In this document: piece by piece, positions 36,552 through 47,348 of the stretch
Layout: each line of letters opens with the position of its first letter
Numbering within the stretch: the first letter of the stretch is position 1
Assembly (NCBI RefSeq): GCF_014901205.1
Contig: NZ_JACNMU010000005.1
Coordinates: 124,001 to 188,000 of the forward strand
Origin: Meridianimarinicoccus sp. MJW13
Lineage (GTDB): Bacteria > Pseudomonadota > Alphaproteobacteria > Rhodobacterales > Rhodobacteraceae
Reading direction: 5' to 3'
Length of the DNA stretch: 64,000 nt
Notes under the pieces: generated by a model
Database searches by the model: none
Seen by the model: only the letters and a program-made list of their open reading frames with translations
Told to the model about the DNA's origin: nothing
Translations under genes and position numbers: made by a program

Positions 36552-37445
36552 ATGGAAAACATCCGCGGCATCGTGCTGATGGTCGCCTCGATGGCGGGCT
36601 TCGCGCTGGAAGACATGTTCGTCAAATCGGTGGCGGACGGGCTGCCGGTCAGCCAGATCCTGATCCTGCTGGGATTCGCGGGCGCCCTGATCTTCGGCAT
36701 CTGGGCCAAACTGCGCGGCGAGCGTCTTCTGCCGCCGGAAATCAAGAACCCCCTGATGATCCTGCGCAACCTTGGCGAGATGATCGGCACCGTGATGTTC
36801 GTAAATGCCATCGTGCTGATCCCGCTGGCCACGGCCTCGGCCATCCTGCAGGCCACGCCGCTGGCGGTGACGCTGGGCGCGGCGCTGTTCATGGGGGCCG
36901 AGGTCGGCTGGCGGCGCTGGTCGGCAATCCTTGTGGGATTCGCCGGGGTGCTGATGGTGGTCCGCCCCGGTCTGGCCGGGTTCGATCCGGCGTCGTTGCT
37001 GGCCGTTGGCGCGGTCTTCTGCCTTGCGGCGCGGGATCTGGCCACGCGCGCGGCCCCGGCGCATCTGTCCTCGCCGGTGTTGTCCTGCTGGGGCTTTGTC
37101 GCCGCCGGTGTGGCCGGTCTGGTGCTGATCCCGGTGTCAGGCGCGCCGCGCTGGCCTGCGCCGGATCACTGGCTGATGCTGGGCGGCGCCCTGGGCTGCG
37201 GTGTCGCGGCGTATTACGCCATCACGCTGGCGATGCGGGTGGGCGATGTGGCGGTTGTGACCCCGTTTCGCTATTCCCGCCTGATCTTCGCGGTCATCAT
37301 CGGGATGCTGGTTTTCGGCGAACGGCCTGACCTGTGGACGCTGATCGGATCGGCCGTGATCATCGGGTCGGGGCTGTACACCTTGATGCGGGAACAGATG
37401 CGCCGCCGGGCCGCGCAGCGGGCGTTGGCTGGGCGGACGCCTTGA
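36552..37445 (+). CDS. EamA-family (DMT) transporter
   Basis: The 297-residue protein has ten hydrophobic segments in two EamA repeats (about 5-135 and 145-285), the drug/metabolite exporter fold. The second repeat ends with LIGSAVIIGSGLYTLMREQ. The substrate is unknown. I use ATG 36552; a GTG three codons upstream is equally open. It follows fur by 125 nt on the same strand. Confidence 0.85.
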   Translation: MENIRGIVLMVASMAGFALEDMFVKSVADGLPVSQILILLGFAGALIFGIWAKLRGERLLPPEIKNPLMILRNLGEMIGTVMFVNAIVLIPLATASAILQATPLAVTLGAALFMGAEVGWRRWSAILVGFAGVLMVVRPGLAGFDPASLLAVGAVFCLAARDLATRAAPAHLSSPVLSCWGFVAAGVAGLVLIPVSGAPRWPAPDHWLMLGGALGCGVAAYYAITLAMRVGDVAVVTPFRYSRLIFAVIIGMLVFGERPDLWTLIGSAVIIGSGLYTLMREQMRRRAAQRALAGRTP

Positions 37446-37470
37446 TTGCGCTAACATGCCCCACAACTGA

Positions 37471-38817
<1,347 letters not shown>

Positions 38818-38839
38818 TCCTTGCCGACATGGCACCACG

Positions 38840-38864
38840 AAGGGGGCCGCAATGGCCCCCTTTT
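38840..38864 (+). terminator. Rho-independent terminator of eno
   Basis: AAGGGGGCC and GGCCCCCTT form a 9-bp stem over a 5-nt loop (GCAAT), with a TTTT run. It begins 23 nt after the eno stop and also faces the convergent PRC-barrel gene. Confidence 0.9.
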
Positions 38865-38911
38865 GCATGTGTGGGAAAGGCAGGTTGGCAGACAGGCAGC
38901 GGGACGGGCGG

Positions 38912-39343
38912 TTATTCGAACCAGCCCTTTTCAACCTCGGGCAGACCCATCAGCGACTCTTCGGTGTGGCGTGTGACCAGCGCATAGTCGTCATCGCCAT
39001 CCACCAGCGGAACGATGCGCACATTTTCCATCGGCAGCAGCACATGCTTGTCGCCGATGCCCAGGAAGCCGCCCACATCTGCGACGATGCCGACCATCTG
39101 GCCGCTGGAGTTCAGAACGATATCCTCGATCTCGCCAATGGCCTTCCAGCTTTGGACCGCAGCGTCGATGGGGCCATCGTCCTTCCACGGCACATCCGAC
39201 AGGTCGGTGTAGATATTGCCGCCGGTGATGTCATCGGCGACGATCATCGTCGACGGGTCGATTTCCATGGTCGATTTGGTGTCGGCAACGACCGGCAGGG
39301 CAAAAGCAGCAAGGGCCAGGGCGGAAACGGTAAACTTTTTCAT
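38912..39343 (-). CDS. Exported PRC-barrel-domain protein
   Basis: The 143-residue precursor has a signal peptide (MKKFTVSALALAAFALPVVA, cleavage near VADT). It then has a PRC-barrel-like domain: VADDITGGNIY, GEIEDIVLNSSGQMVGIVADVGG and FLGIGDKHVLLPMENVRI. Such periplasmic single-domain proteins are frequent in alphaproteobacteria and often stress-induced; the role is unknown. AAGGAG lies 7 nt before ATG 39343. Upstream there is a stress-sigma-like promoter (39375-39400) and an A/T block. Confidence 0.85.
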   Translation of the reverse strand: MKKFTVSALALAAFALPVVADTKSTMEIDPSTMIVADDITGGNIYTDLSDVPWKDDGPIDAAVQSWKAIGEIEDIVLNSSGQMVGIVADVGGFLGIGDKHVLLPMENVRIVPLVDGDDDYALVTRHTEESLMGLPEVEKGWFE

Positions 39344-39374
39344 CGTGTACTCCTTTCGCTTTGTACAGGCTGAC

Positions 39375-39400
39375 AACGGAAGACACCGGCAAAAGGTTCC
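39375..39400 (-). promoter_or_regulatory. Possible stress-sigma promoter of the PRC-barrel gene
   Basis: Read leftward, GGAAC and CGTT are 17 nt apart, which fits the EcfG-type consensus GGAAC-N16/17-CGTT. It lies about 31 nt before the ATG. Many Rhodobacterales lack EcfG, so the match may be fortuitous. Confidence 0.3.
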
Positions 39401-39534
39401 GAAAAAATTCTTTTTTGTTTTCAAGGGGCCGCAGGGGATACTGTTGACCAAGGGTCAGGCTTGGCCAAGATATCGGGGGCACGGGACCGGGCGGCAACGC
39501 CGTGATGTGTCCGGCCAGCTAGGGAAAATATCGC

Positions 39535-39987
39535 ATGGATCAGATGACCGCCGACCAGATCATCGCCGCGTTGAACCTGTCGCCGCATCCCGAAGGCGGT
39601 TGGTATGCCGAAACCTGGCGTGCGGCCAGCGGGCCGGGTCAGAGGCCGACCGGAACGGCGATCTATTTTCTTCTGAAAGCGAGCGAGCGCAGCCATTGGC
39701 ACCGGGTGGATGCAACAGAGATCTGGCACCACTACGCGGGCGCGCCGCTGACCCTGCACCTGGCGGAATCCGAGGCTGGCCCGGCGACCGCGCAGACCCT
39801 GGGCCCCGATCTGGGCGCCGGGCACAGGCCGCAGGGGATCGTGCCGCCGCACTGGTGGCAGGCGGCGGAAAGCCAAGGCGGTTGGACGCTGGTGGGATGC
39901 ACCGTTTCGCCGGGGTTCGATTTCGCCGGATTCGAACTGGCACCTGCGGGCTTCGACATTCCGCGCGGGGCCGCAAGTGACGTTTGA
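39535..39987 (+). CDS. DUF985 cupin-fold protein
   Basis: The 150-residue protein matches the cupin_5/DUF985 family: LSPHPEGGWYAETWR, TAIYFLLKASERSHWHRVDATEIWHHYAGAP and VPPHWWQAAES hold the conserved metal-site histidines. Function is unassigned; some relatives resemble sugar-nucleotide epimerases. Its last 11 bases overlap the GNAT gene. AGGGA lies before the ATG. Confidence 0.85.
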   Translation: MDQMTADQIIAALNLSPHPEGGWYAETWRAASGPGQRPTGTAIYFLLKASERSHWHRVDATEIWHHYAGAPLTLHLAESEAGPATAQTLGPDLGAGHRPQGIVPPHWWQAAESQGGWTLVGCTVSPGFDFAGFELAPAGFDIPRGAASDV

Positions 39988-40528
39988 GATCACCCCTGCC
40001 GACTGGTCCGGGTTCCAGACCGTGATGGGCCCCAAGGGCGGTTGCGGCGGCTGCTGGTGCCGATTGTGGCGGGTGCCGAAGAAAGTCCATGACGCCGACA
40101 AGGGCGACGGCAACCGCGACGCCATGCGCGCCCTCTTCGACAGCGGCGCGGTGCCGGGTCTGCTGGCCATGGACGGAGCAACGCCGGTGGGCTGGATTTC
40201 GGTCGCCCCCCGGACGGAGTTTCCCGGGCTCAAGGCCTCGCGGATCCTGCAGCCGGTGGACGATCTGCCGGTGTGGAGCGTGTCGTGTTTTCTGGTCATG
40301 CCGCCCTATCGGCGGCAGGGGCTGTCCGTACACCTGCTGCAGGCCGCCTGCGCCTTCGCGTCTGAACGCGGTGCCCCGGCGATCGAGGGCTATCCCATCG
40401 ACGGGAAAGACAAATACCCGCCGGTCTATGGCTGGACGGGGTTCGCCGGCGCCTATCGCAGCGCCGGCTTTACCGAAATCGCGCGCCGGTCTCGGACGCG
40501 GCCCATCATGCGCAAGTCGTTGGACTGA
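39977..40528 (+). CDS. GNAT-family N-acetyltransferase
   Basis: The 183-residue protein has the acetyl-CoA motif VSCFLVMPPYRRQGLSVHLLQAAC near the middle and PVYGWTGFAGAYRSAGF near the end. An unusual cysteine-rich stretch GGCGGCWCRLW lies at about 21-31. The start is GTG inside the end of the DUF985 gene, so translation is coupled. The substrate is unknown. It converges on pgi with a 3-bp gap. Confidence 0.85.
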   Translation: MTFEITPADWSGFQTVMGPKGGCGGCWCRLWRVPKKVHDADKGDGNRDAMRALFDSGAVPGLLAMDGATPVGWISVAPRTEFPGLKASRILQPVDDLPVWSVSCFLVMPPYRRQGLSVHLLQAACAFASERGAPAIEGYPIDGKDKYPPVYGWTGFAGAYRSAGFTEIARRSRTRPIMRKSLD

Positions 40529-40531
40529 GCC

Positions 40532-42136
40532 TCAGGCCCCGCGCACATACTCTACAAGCTGGGTGGTGGAGCCGTCCTTGCCTTCGGTGGTGGCATGGCC
40601 TTCCAGCACCGGTTGCAGGGCGTTGGCCAGTTCCTTGCCCAGTTCCACACCCCATTGATCGAAGCTGTTGATCCCCAGGATCACCCCTTCGACATACACC
40701 CGGTGTTCATAGAGCGCGATGATCTGGCCCAGCACCTCGGGGGTGAGTTGCGGGTAGATCAGCGTTGTCGAGGGCCGGTTGCCCGGGAACACCCGGTGCC
40801 GGGCCTGGCGGTCAAGCTCGGCCCCTTGCAGACCGGCGGCGGCCATCATGGCGCGTGCTTCCTCCAGCGTCCGGCCGCGCAGCAGGGCTTCGGACTGGGC
40901 CAGGCAGTTGGCCACCAGCAGGGTCTGGTGATGCGCCAGATCGGGCTCATGCCCCTTGGCGCCCAGGATGAACTCGCAAGGCACAACGGCGGTGCCCTGG
41001 TGGATCAACTGATAGAAGGCGTGCTGGCCGTTGGTGCCGGGTTCGCCCCAGACGACGGGGCCGGAGACCCGCGTCAGGTCCTGCCCGTCCATGCTGACCC
41101 GCTTGCCGTTGCTCTCCATCTCAAGCTGCTGAAGATAGGCCGGCAGGCGCGACAGGCGCTGATCGTAGGGCAGCACGGCGCGGCTGCCGTGACCGCAGAC
41201 CTGGTGGTGCCACAGCCCCACCAGCGCCAGCAGCACCGGCATGTTGGCGTTCAAAGGTGCTTCGCGGAAATGGGTGTCCATCGCCGCCCCGCCGGCCAGA
41301 AAGCGGCGGAAGTTCGACGGGCCGATGCCCAGCATCAGGGCCAGCCCCACCGGCCCCCACATGGAATAGCGCCCGCCGACCCAATCGGCGAAACCGAATA
41401 CCCGCTCGGGCGGGATGCCGAAAGCGGCGGTACGCTCGGCCGAGGTGGAGACCGCGCAGAACTGTGCCGCCGGGTCGCTGACGGTTTCGGCCATCCAGCG
41501 GCGCGCGGTTTCGGCGTTGGTCATGGTCTCGATGGTGGTGAAGGTCTTGGAGGCGACGATCACCAGCGTGGTGGCGGGGTTCAGCCCGGCCAGCGTTTCG
41601 GTAATCTGGGCGCCATCCACGTTCGACACGAAGTGCAGCCGCGGACCGTCAGAATAGGGGCTGAGCGCGATGGCCGCCATGGCCGGTCCCAGATCCGAGC
41701 CGCCGATACCGATGTTGACCACATCGGTGATCGGCCCGCCCTGCCCCAGCATCACGCCGTTGCGCACATCCTCGGCAAAGGCGTCCATCCGCGCCAGCGT
41801 GGTGCGAATTTCCGGCATGATATCGGCGCCATCGACCATCAGGGCGCCATCGAGATTGCGCAGCGCCGTGTGCAACACCGCGCGGCCCTCGGTCTCGTTG
41901 ATCTTTGCGCCGGCGAACATGGCATCGCGGCGGGCCTCGATCTCGGCCTCTTGTGCCAGGTCCAGCAGCAGGCCGCGCGCGGTGGCGTCGATGTTGGTCT
42001 TGGAATAGTCGAACAGAAGATTGCCCAGGCGGACGGAATACTCCGCTGCCCGGCCATTGCCGTCAAACAGCGACAGGATCGGCCGGGATTCGGTTGCGGC
42101 ACGATGCTGTGCCAGTGCGTTCCAGTTATACGACAT
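40532..42136 (-). CDS. pgi: Glucose-6-phosphate isomerase
   Basis: Pgi interconverts glucose-6-phosphate and fructose-6-phosphate. The 534-residue protein shows [24 protein letters not shown], the SIS-domain signature [14 protein letters not shown] and the late [13 protein letters not shown]. It ends the zwf-pgl-pgi operon, 6 nt after pgl. Confidence 0.98.
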   Translation of the reverse strand: MSYNWNALAQHRAATESRPILSLFDGNGRAAEYSVRLGNLLFDYSKTNIDATARGLLLDLAQEAEIEARRDAMFAGAKINETEGRAVLHTALRNLDGALMVDGADIMPEIRTTLARMDAFAEDVRNGVMLGQGGPITDVVNIGIGGSDLGPAMAAIALSPYSDGPRLHFVSNVDGAQITETLAGLNPATTLVIVASKTFTTIETMTNAETARRWMAETVSDPAAQFCAVSTSAERTAAFGIPPERVFGFADWVGGRYSMWGPVGLALMLGIGPSNFRRFLAGGAAMDTHFREAPLNANMPVLLALVGLWHHQVCGHGSRAVLPYDQRLSRLPAYLQQLEMESNGKRVSMDGQDLTRVSGPVVWGEPGTNGQHAFYQLIHQGTAVVPCEFILGAKGHEPDLAHHQTLLVANCLAQSEALLRGRTLEEARAMMAAAGLQGAELDRQARHRVFPGNRPSTTLIYPQLTPEVLGQIIALYEHRVYVEGVILGINSFDQWGVELGKELANALQPVLEGHATTEGKDGSTTQLVEYVRGA

Positions 42137-42142
42137 GACTTG

Positions 42143-42817
42143 TTACTCCGCCCAATGGACCGAAGCGGCCCCAAGAATGACAGATACCGGTGCCTGCATC
42201 GGATCATCAAGCGCCACGGCCTTTTCCAGCGCGTCGCGTTTGTCGCGCCCGGTAATCAGCACATGAACCGCCAGTGCCGATTTCAGCGCCGGTGCGGTCA
42301 GGGTAACGCGTGGCTCGGGCGCACCGGGGGCGGTCACCGCCATCAGCGCAGGCGCGTCATCGTCCAGGGCCGCGGCAAGCTGGTCCGAGCCGGGAAACAG
42401 CGAAGCGGTGTGCATGTCTGCGCCCATCCCCAGCAACAGCACCGAAATGGGCAGCAGCGGCGCGATGCGATCCGCCGCCTTGGCAACACCGGCGTCGGAC
42501 AGGTCGCTGCCGTCGTAATAGCCGATGAACCGGGCCTTTGCCGCCTTGTCCTGCAACAGCCGTTCGCGGATCAGCCGGGCGTTGGAGCGGTCCGAGGTTT
42601 CCGGCACCCAGCGTTCGTCGGTCAGCAACACCTGCACGCGGCTCCAGTCCAGGTCCGCCGCACTGAGCGCGTCGAAGGCCGGACCCGGCGTGGTGCCGCC
42701 GGGCACCGCGAAGGTCACGGTGTCATGGGTCATCAGCGCGGTATTCAGATCGCCGGCCAGCTTGTGGGCCAGCTCGATCATCAGAAATTCCCGATCGGGA
42801 TAGTCTTCCAGGTTCAT
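42143..42817 (-). CDS. pgl: 6-phosphogluconolactonase
   Basis: Pgl hydrolyses 6-phosphogluconolactone made by Zwf. The 224-residue protein has the family segments AVPGGTTPGPAFDALS and VQVLLTDERWVPETSDRSNA, and LLLGMGADMHTASLFPG. ATG 42817 overlaps the zwf stop by four bases (ATGA) and has GGAGGGAG upstream. Confidence 0.95.
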   Translation of the reverse strand: MNLEDYPDREFLMIELAHKLAGDLNTALMTHDTVTFAVPGGTTPGPAFDALSAADLDWSRVQVLLTDERWVPETSDRSNARLIRERLLQDKAAKARFIGYYDGSDLSDAGVAKAADRIAPLLPISVLLLGMGADMHTASLFPGSDQLAAALDDDAPALMAVTAPGAPEPRVTLTAPALKSALAVHVLITGRDKRDALEKAVALDDPMQAPVSVILGAASVHWAE

Positions 42818-44268
42818 CCCCTCAGCTCCCTCCATCTGCGCCCGTCACGGTGGATCAGTTCCAGCGCGCTTTCGGGACCGGCGCTGCCGGAATCATAACC
42901 GTCGGGCTGCTGATCCCCGTTTTCCCAGGCTTCGATGATCGGATCGGACCAGGCCCAGGCCGCCTCGACCTCGTCGCCGCGCATGAACAGGGTCTGGTTG
43001 CCCCGGATCACATCCATGATCAGCCGTTCGTAGGCGTCCGGGATGTCCTTCAGCTTGACGCCCAGGATTTCAGAGAACGTCATGTCGAGGGGCACATCCA
43101 CCAGGCGCATGCCGCCCGGCCCCGGTTCCTTGATGGTCAGGCGCAGGTCGATGCCTTCGTTGGGCTGCAGGCGGATCGACATCTCGTTTGCCGCACTGCC
43201 GCTGTTCGGCCCGAAGATCGAATGCGGGGTTTCCTTGAACCGGATGACGATTTCCGAGGTGCGGTTGCGCAGGCGTTTGCCGGTGCGCATGTAGAACGGC
43301 GTGCCTTGCCAGCGCCAGTTCGAGATCTGCACCTTCATCGCCACGAAGCTTTCGGTGATGCTGTCGGGATCCTCCACGTCTTCCAGATAACCGGTCAGAT
43401 CCTTGCCGGCGCGATACTGGCCGCGCACCACGTCCGTAGGCGGCACCGGGTCCAGCGCCCGGATCACCTTCAGCTTCTCGTCGCGGACCGCGTCGGGCTC
43501 AAACCGCGACGGCGGCTCCATCGCGATCAGGCACAAAAGCTGCATCAGGTGGTTCTGGACCATGTCGCGCATGGCCCCGGATTTGTCATAATAGCTGCCC
43601 CGCCCGCCAACACCGACGGTTTCGGCCACAGTGATCTGAACGTGGTCGATAAACTGGGCGTTCCACAGCGGTTCGAACAGGATGTTGGCAAAGCGCACGG
43701 CCATCAGGTTCTGCACCGTTTCCTTACCGAGATAATGGTCGATCCGGTAAATCTGACCTTCGTCGAAATAGGTCGCCAGCGCGGCGTTCAGCGCCTTGGC
43801 AGACTTCAGATCGCGGCCAAAGGGCTTTTCCACCACGATACGGCTGTCCTCATCGGCAAGGCCCTTGGTTTTCAGCCGTTCCGCGATATCCCCGAACAGC
43901 GACGGTGCAACCGAGAAATAGAAGGCCCGCACCACGCCGTCGCGCAACAGCCCGCGCAATTCCGCCCAGCCGTCATCGCCGGTGGCATCGACGGTGACGA
44001 ATTCCAGGTGCCGCAGGAAGCCTTCGATCACATCATCGGGCTTGGATTCCAGATCGGCGAACTCCAACAGGGCTTCGCGCACCACTTGTCGATAGGCGGT
44101 CACATCCATTTGGGATCGCGCGGCCCCGATCAGCTTGGCATCCTCGGGCATCTGTCCCGAGGCAAAGCGGCGAAACAGACCTGGCAGGATCTTGCGGCGC
44201 GCCAGATCGCCTGTGGCGCCGAAAATCACCAGGTCGAAGCTGTCGACCGGTATCGTGCGAGAAACCAT
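42814..44268 (-). CDS. zwf: Glucose-6-phosphate 1-dehydrogenase
   Basis: Zwf oxidises glucose-6-phosphate with NADP or NAD, the entry to the oxidative pentose phosphate and Entner-Doudoroff routes. The 484-residue protein has the nucleotide motif VIFGATGDLARRKILPGL, the active-site RIDHYLGKETVQNL and the VEKPFGRDL loop. ATG 44268 (MVSRTIPVDS) has AAAGGG upstream. It is the first gene of the leftward operon and is divergent from the radical SAM gene. Confidence 0.97.
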   Translation of the reverse strand: MVSRTIPVDSFDLVIFGATGDLARRKILPGLFRRFASGQMPEDAKLIGAARSQMDVTAYRQVVREALLEFADLESKPDDVIEGFLRHLEFVTVDATGDDGWAELRGLLRDGVVRAFYFSVAPSLFGDIAERLKTKGLADEDSRIVVEKPFGRDLKSAKALNAALATYFDEGQIYRIDHYLGKETVQNLMAVRFANILFEPLWNAQFIDHVQITVAETVGVGGRGSYYDKSGAMRDMVQNHLMQLLCLIAMEPPSRFEPDAVRDEKLKVIRALDPVPPTDVVRGQYRAGKDLTGYLEDVEDPDSITESFVAMKVQISNWRWQGTPFYMRTGKRLRNRTSEIVIRFKETPHSIFGPNSGSAANEMSIRLQPNEGIDLRLTIKEPGPGGMRLVDVPLDMTFSEILGVKLKDIPDAYERLIMDVIRGNQTLFMRGDEVEAAWAWSDPIIEAWENGDQQPDGYDSGSAGPESALELIHRDGRRWRELRG

Positions 44269-44463
44269 GGTACCCTTTCCCTCCCTGGAAAGCCCTTGTC
44301 GGGCAGCAGAGCATCCGCGCCCTGATAGCGCAAACATTTCCATTCCAGCGGTTACTAGCAGAACCTGAGATTATCACAAGCGTGTCACTCTATCGCTGCA
44401 ATGCTTCCCATATGACTGACACAGCAATACAACGGTCATTCGAAAAAGTCGTGGGGCGAGTGG

Positions 44464-45411
44464 ATGAAAGACGTTGCAGCGCAGGTACCGGGTAAGTTCT
44501 CCGATCCGTTCGTCACGGCGAAAGGCGAAACGCGCGCTTCGGTGGCGCTGCGCGATCCGCAGACGCTGTGGTTCAACACCGGCACCCTGTGCAACATCGA
44601 ATGCGTGAACTGCTACATCGACAGCTCTCCCACCAATGATCAACTGGTCTATCTGACCGCCGAAGAGGTCGCGGAATACCTTGACCAGATCGCCACGCGC
44701 GGCTGGCCGGTGCGCGAGATCGGCTTTACCGGCGGTGAGCCGTTCATGAACCCGCAGATGATCGCCATGGCCGAGGATGCCCTTGGTCGCGGCTTTTCCG
44801 TACTGATCCTGACCAATGCCATGCGCCCGATGATGCGCCCGACGGTCCGGGCCGGTCTGACACGGCTGCAAGAGACGTTTGGCAACAAGCTGACCCTGCG
44901 CATCTCGCTTGACCACTGGTCGCCCGCGCACCACGACGAGGAACGCGGCACGGGCAGTTTCGACAAGACCCTTGAGGGCATGATCTGGCTGCGCGAGCAA
45001 GGCATCGCGATGGATGTGGCCGGGCGCACCATGTGGGGCGAGGCCGAAGCCGAAGCACGGGACGGCTTTGCCCGGCTGTTCGATGCCCATGGTTTCGACA
45101 TCGACGCCACTGACCCCGGACGCCTGATCCTGTTTCCCGAGATGGACGCCAGCGTCGATGTGCCCGAGATCACGACCGACTGCTGGGACATCCTTGGCAA
45201 AAGCCCCGACGACGTGATGTGCGCCTCAAGCCGGATGGTGGTGCGCCGCAAGGGGTCGGATCATGCCACGGTGCTGGCCTGCACGCTGCTGGCCTATGAT
45301 CCAGAGTTTGAATTGGGCCGCACGCTGGAAGAGGCCGAACAGCCGGTGCAATTGAACCACCCCCATTGCGCGAAATTCTGCGTGCTGGGCGGCGCCAGCT
45401 GCTCGGCCTGA
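44464..45411 (+). CDS. Radical SAM protein of unknown function
   Basis: The 315-residue protein has CxxxCxxC in TLCNIECVNCYIDSS (Cys43, Cys47, Cys50) for the 4Fe-4S cluster, and GFTGGEPFMNP for SAM binding. The C-terminus HCAKFCVLGGASCSA has three cysteines (302, 306, 313) that could bind a second cluster or serve as a metal site. I do not recognise a named subfamily: it is not MoaA, NifB or a nucleotide reductase activase by its motifs. It stands alone between zwf (divergent) and the Gfo/Idh gene (convergent), so context gives no substrate. Confidence 0.85.
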   Translation: MKDVAAQVPGKFSDPFVTAKGETRASVALRDPQTLWFNTGTLCNIECVNCYIDSSPTNDQLVYLTAEEVAEYLDQIATRGWPVREIGFTGGEPFMNPQMIAMAEDALGRGFSVLILTNAMRPMMRPTVRAGLTRLQETFGNKLTLRISLDHWSPAHHDEERGTGSFDKTLEGMIWLREQGIAMDVAGRTMWGEAEAEARDGFARLFDAHGFDIDATDPGRLILFPEMDASVDVPEITTDCWDILGKSPDDVMCASSRMVVRRKGSDHATVLACTLLAYDPEFELGRTLEEAEQPVQLNHPHCAKFCVLGGASCSA

Positions 45412-45454
45412 TCCCGCAGCCGACACGGCCACAGGACCGGCCAGCCAAAATGCC

Positions 45455-46450
45455 TCAGGCGTCGATCTGGGCCACCATGCGTTCCAGACGCTCCATCGCA
45501 CGCACGCCATCGGCAATCTCCGGCACATCGCGCGCCTCGCCGCGCAGGACCGCCGCCGCATCGCGCAGCAACGCGGCATAACCCTTGTGATCCTCGTTCG
45601 CCGCGGCCGTGAAATTCGGCGTCCATGACAGGGTATCGCAGGCCGGGTTCAGGGTGGCACCGGGATCTTCGGCCTTGAAGGGCGGATCGCGGTAGAGGGC
45701 GACATTGATGATATTGTCCACGTGCAGGCGGGCGTGATCGCCGATGATCCGCAATTCCTCCATCGGGGTGCCGCGCGACTGGACCGTGCCCATCACCACA
45801 TTGCCGATCACCCCGGCGCCGGTGGTGAAGTTGAGGTGCAGCAGCAGTTTTCCGGGCTGGGGAGAAACGCTGCGCACCTGCATGTCGCCAAAGTCTTCGC
45901 CTATGAACCACGGGATCAGATCCATGTAGTGCACGCAGTGATGCAGATAGAAGCCGGTGTAATCCGGCGCGCCCTCGAAATAGGTGGGCGCGGTCATATA
46001 GGTGCCGCCAAGGCCCAGAATCGCGCCGAATTCACCGCCTTGCAAGACGTTACGGGCGATGCGGTTTCCGGTGGAATAGCGTTTCATGAACCCCACGATC
46101 ACCGGTTTTCCGGCCGCTTCGGCGGCACGGGCCACAGCGCGCGCGCCCTGGGCGGTGGCGGCGGGCGGCTTTTCCATGAACACCGGCAGCCCGGCCTCCA
46201 GCGCGGCGATGGCCGCGGCCTGATGCAGGTCGGGGCCGACCGCCATGCCGATGGCATCCAGACCGGGCGTGGCGATCAGGTCGCGATAACCGCTGTGACA
46301 GGCGGTGACCCCGTATTCCAGGGCCGTGCGGCGCAGCGCCGCCGCGTCGCGATCACAAAGGGCGGCGATGCGAATGTCGTTGCGCCCCAGTTGCGGCAGC
46401 AGCATCTGCCGTGCGTGACGGCCGCACCCGATCCAGCCGATATTGATCAT
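45455..46450 (-). CDS. Gfo/Idh/MocA-family oxidoreductase
   Basis: The 331-residue protein has an N-terminal Rossmann fold ([20 protein letters not shown]) and the family EKP motif in [10 protein letters not shown], with a C-terminal alpha/beta domain ([17 protein letters not shown] and on). Family members oxidise or reduce sugars and inositols with NAD(P). It overlaps the TIM-barrel gene by four bases and is last in the sugar-uptake operon, so it probably acts on the imported compound. Confidence 0.9.
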   Translation of the reverse strand: MINIGWIGCGRHARQMLLPQLGRNDIRIAALCDRDAAALRRTALEYGVTACHSGYRDLIATPGLDAIGMAVGPDLHQAAAIAALEAGLPVFMEKPPAATAQGARAVARAAEAAGKPVIVGFMKRYSTGNRIARNVLQGGEFGAILGLGGTYMTAPTYFEGAPDYTGFYLHHCVHYMDLIPWFIGEDFGDMQVRSVSPQPGKLLLHLNFTTGAGVIGNVVMGTVQSRGTPMEELRIIGDHARLHVDNIINVALYRDPPFKAEDPGATLNPACDTLSWTPNFTAAANEDHKGYAALLRDAAAVLRGEARDVPEIADGVRAMERLERMVAQIDA

Positions 46451-47334
46451 TGGTCCACCCCTGCCAGTGTGAGCGCATGTCGGATCACCCCCAGCCCGGC
46501 GCGCAGCTTGGCGCTTTCATCCTCGCGCGGGGCGCGCCAATGGGCGATGGGCAGGGCGACGCGGTCATCGGCACGGCGGAACGGCTCCAGCGAGATCGGC
46601 CCGGAATAGCCCACCTGGTGCAGCGCCCGCATGATGGCCGGCCAGTCCATGTGGCCGGTGCCGGGATGGCCGCGATGGTTCTCGTTGGCCTGAAAATGCA
46701 CGATGTGACCCCCGGCCAGCCGGATGGCGTCGGGGATCGAGCGATCCTCGATGTTCATGTGAAAGGTGTCCAGCAGCACGCCCAGCCCCGGATCGTTGAC
46801 GGCCTGCACCACCTCGACGGCTTGCCGGGTGGTGGACAGGATGTCGGTCTCGAACCGGTTCAGCGCCTCGACCGCGAAGGTGATCCCGGCGGCGCGGGCA
46901 ATCGGCGCCACCTGCGCCAGCCCTTCGACCGTGTGGGCAGCACGGGCCGCAATCTCGGCATCTGTGCGCGGCACCGGGGGTCGACCGGCAAAGACCATCG
47001 GTTCGCCATACAGCGGCCCGCCGACGATGGACACGCCCAGTTCCGCCGCCACCTCGACACAGTGCTTCAGGTAGTCCAGCCCGCCCTGCCGCTGCGCCGG
47101 ATCGTCGGAAGCGATGGAACGTTGCGGCGTCACCCGTGCGGCCAGTACAAGAAACACGCCCGCCTCGGCTGCGGCGGCCTTCACATCGGCCAGAGGCAAC
47201 GCATCCTCCGGCTCGGGCACCAGCAGTTCGATGAAGTCGAAGCCAAGCCCGGCGGCCGTCTTGAAATAGTGCAGGTCGCGGCCGGTGAACGGACGCGTGA
47301 ACTGCATGGAGATGATGCCGATGGGATTGTCCAA
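46447..47334 (-). CDS. Sugar phosphate isomerase/epimerase-like TIM barrel
   Basis: The 295-residue AP-endonuclease-2-fold protein resembles D-tagatose/D-psicose 3-epimerases and IolE-type enzymes. Metal and substrate residues are in [46 protein letters not shown] and ISLEPFRR. The likely start is TTG 47334, with AAAGGA 7 nt upstream; the first internal ATG is 47307 (codon 10). It follows the second permease by 14 nt. Confidence 0.87.
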   Translation of the reverse strand: MDNPIGIISMQFTRPFTGRDLHYFKTAAGLGFDFIELLVPEPEDALPLADVKAAAAEAGVFLVLAARVTPQRSIASDDPAQRQGGLDYLKHCVEVAAELGVSIVGGPLYGEPMVFAGRPPVPRTDAEIAARAAHTVEGLAQVAPIARAAGITFAVEALNRFETDILSTTRQAVEVVQAVNDPGLGVLLDTFHMNIEDRSIPDAIRLAGGHIVHFQANENHRGHPGTGHMDWPAIMRALHQVGYSGPISLEPFRRADDRVALPIAHWRAPREDESAKLRAGLGVIRHALTLAGVDQ

Positions 47335-47348
47335 AGCCTTGTCCTTTC

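Noticed and set aside
39396-39424. A/T block GAAAAAATTC...TTTTTTG as an iron box or terminator
   Set aside because: No GAC/GTC arms and no GC stem accompany it, so neither reading holds.
40595-42898. A 767-codon open frame on the plus strand
   Set aside because: It is antisense to pgi and pgl, both fully supported, and its translation is low-complexity Gly/His/Gln/Arg.
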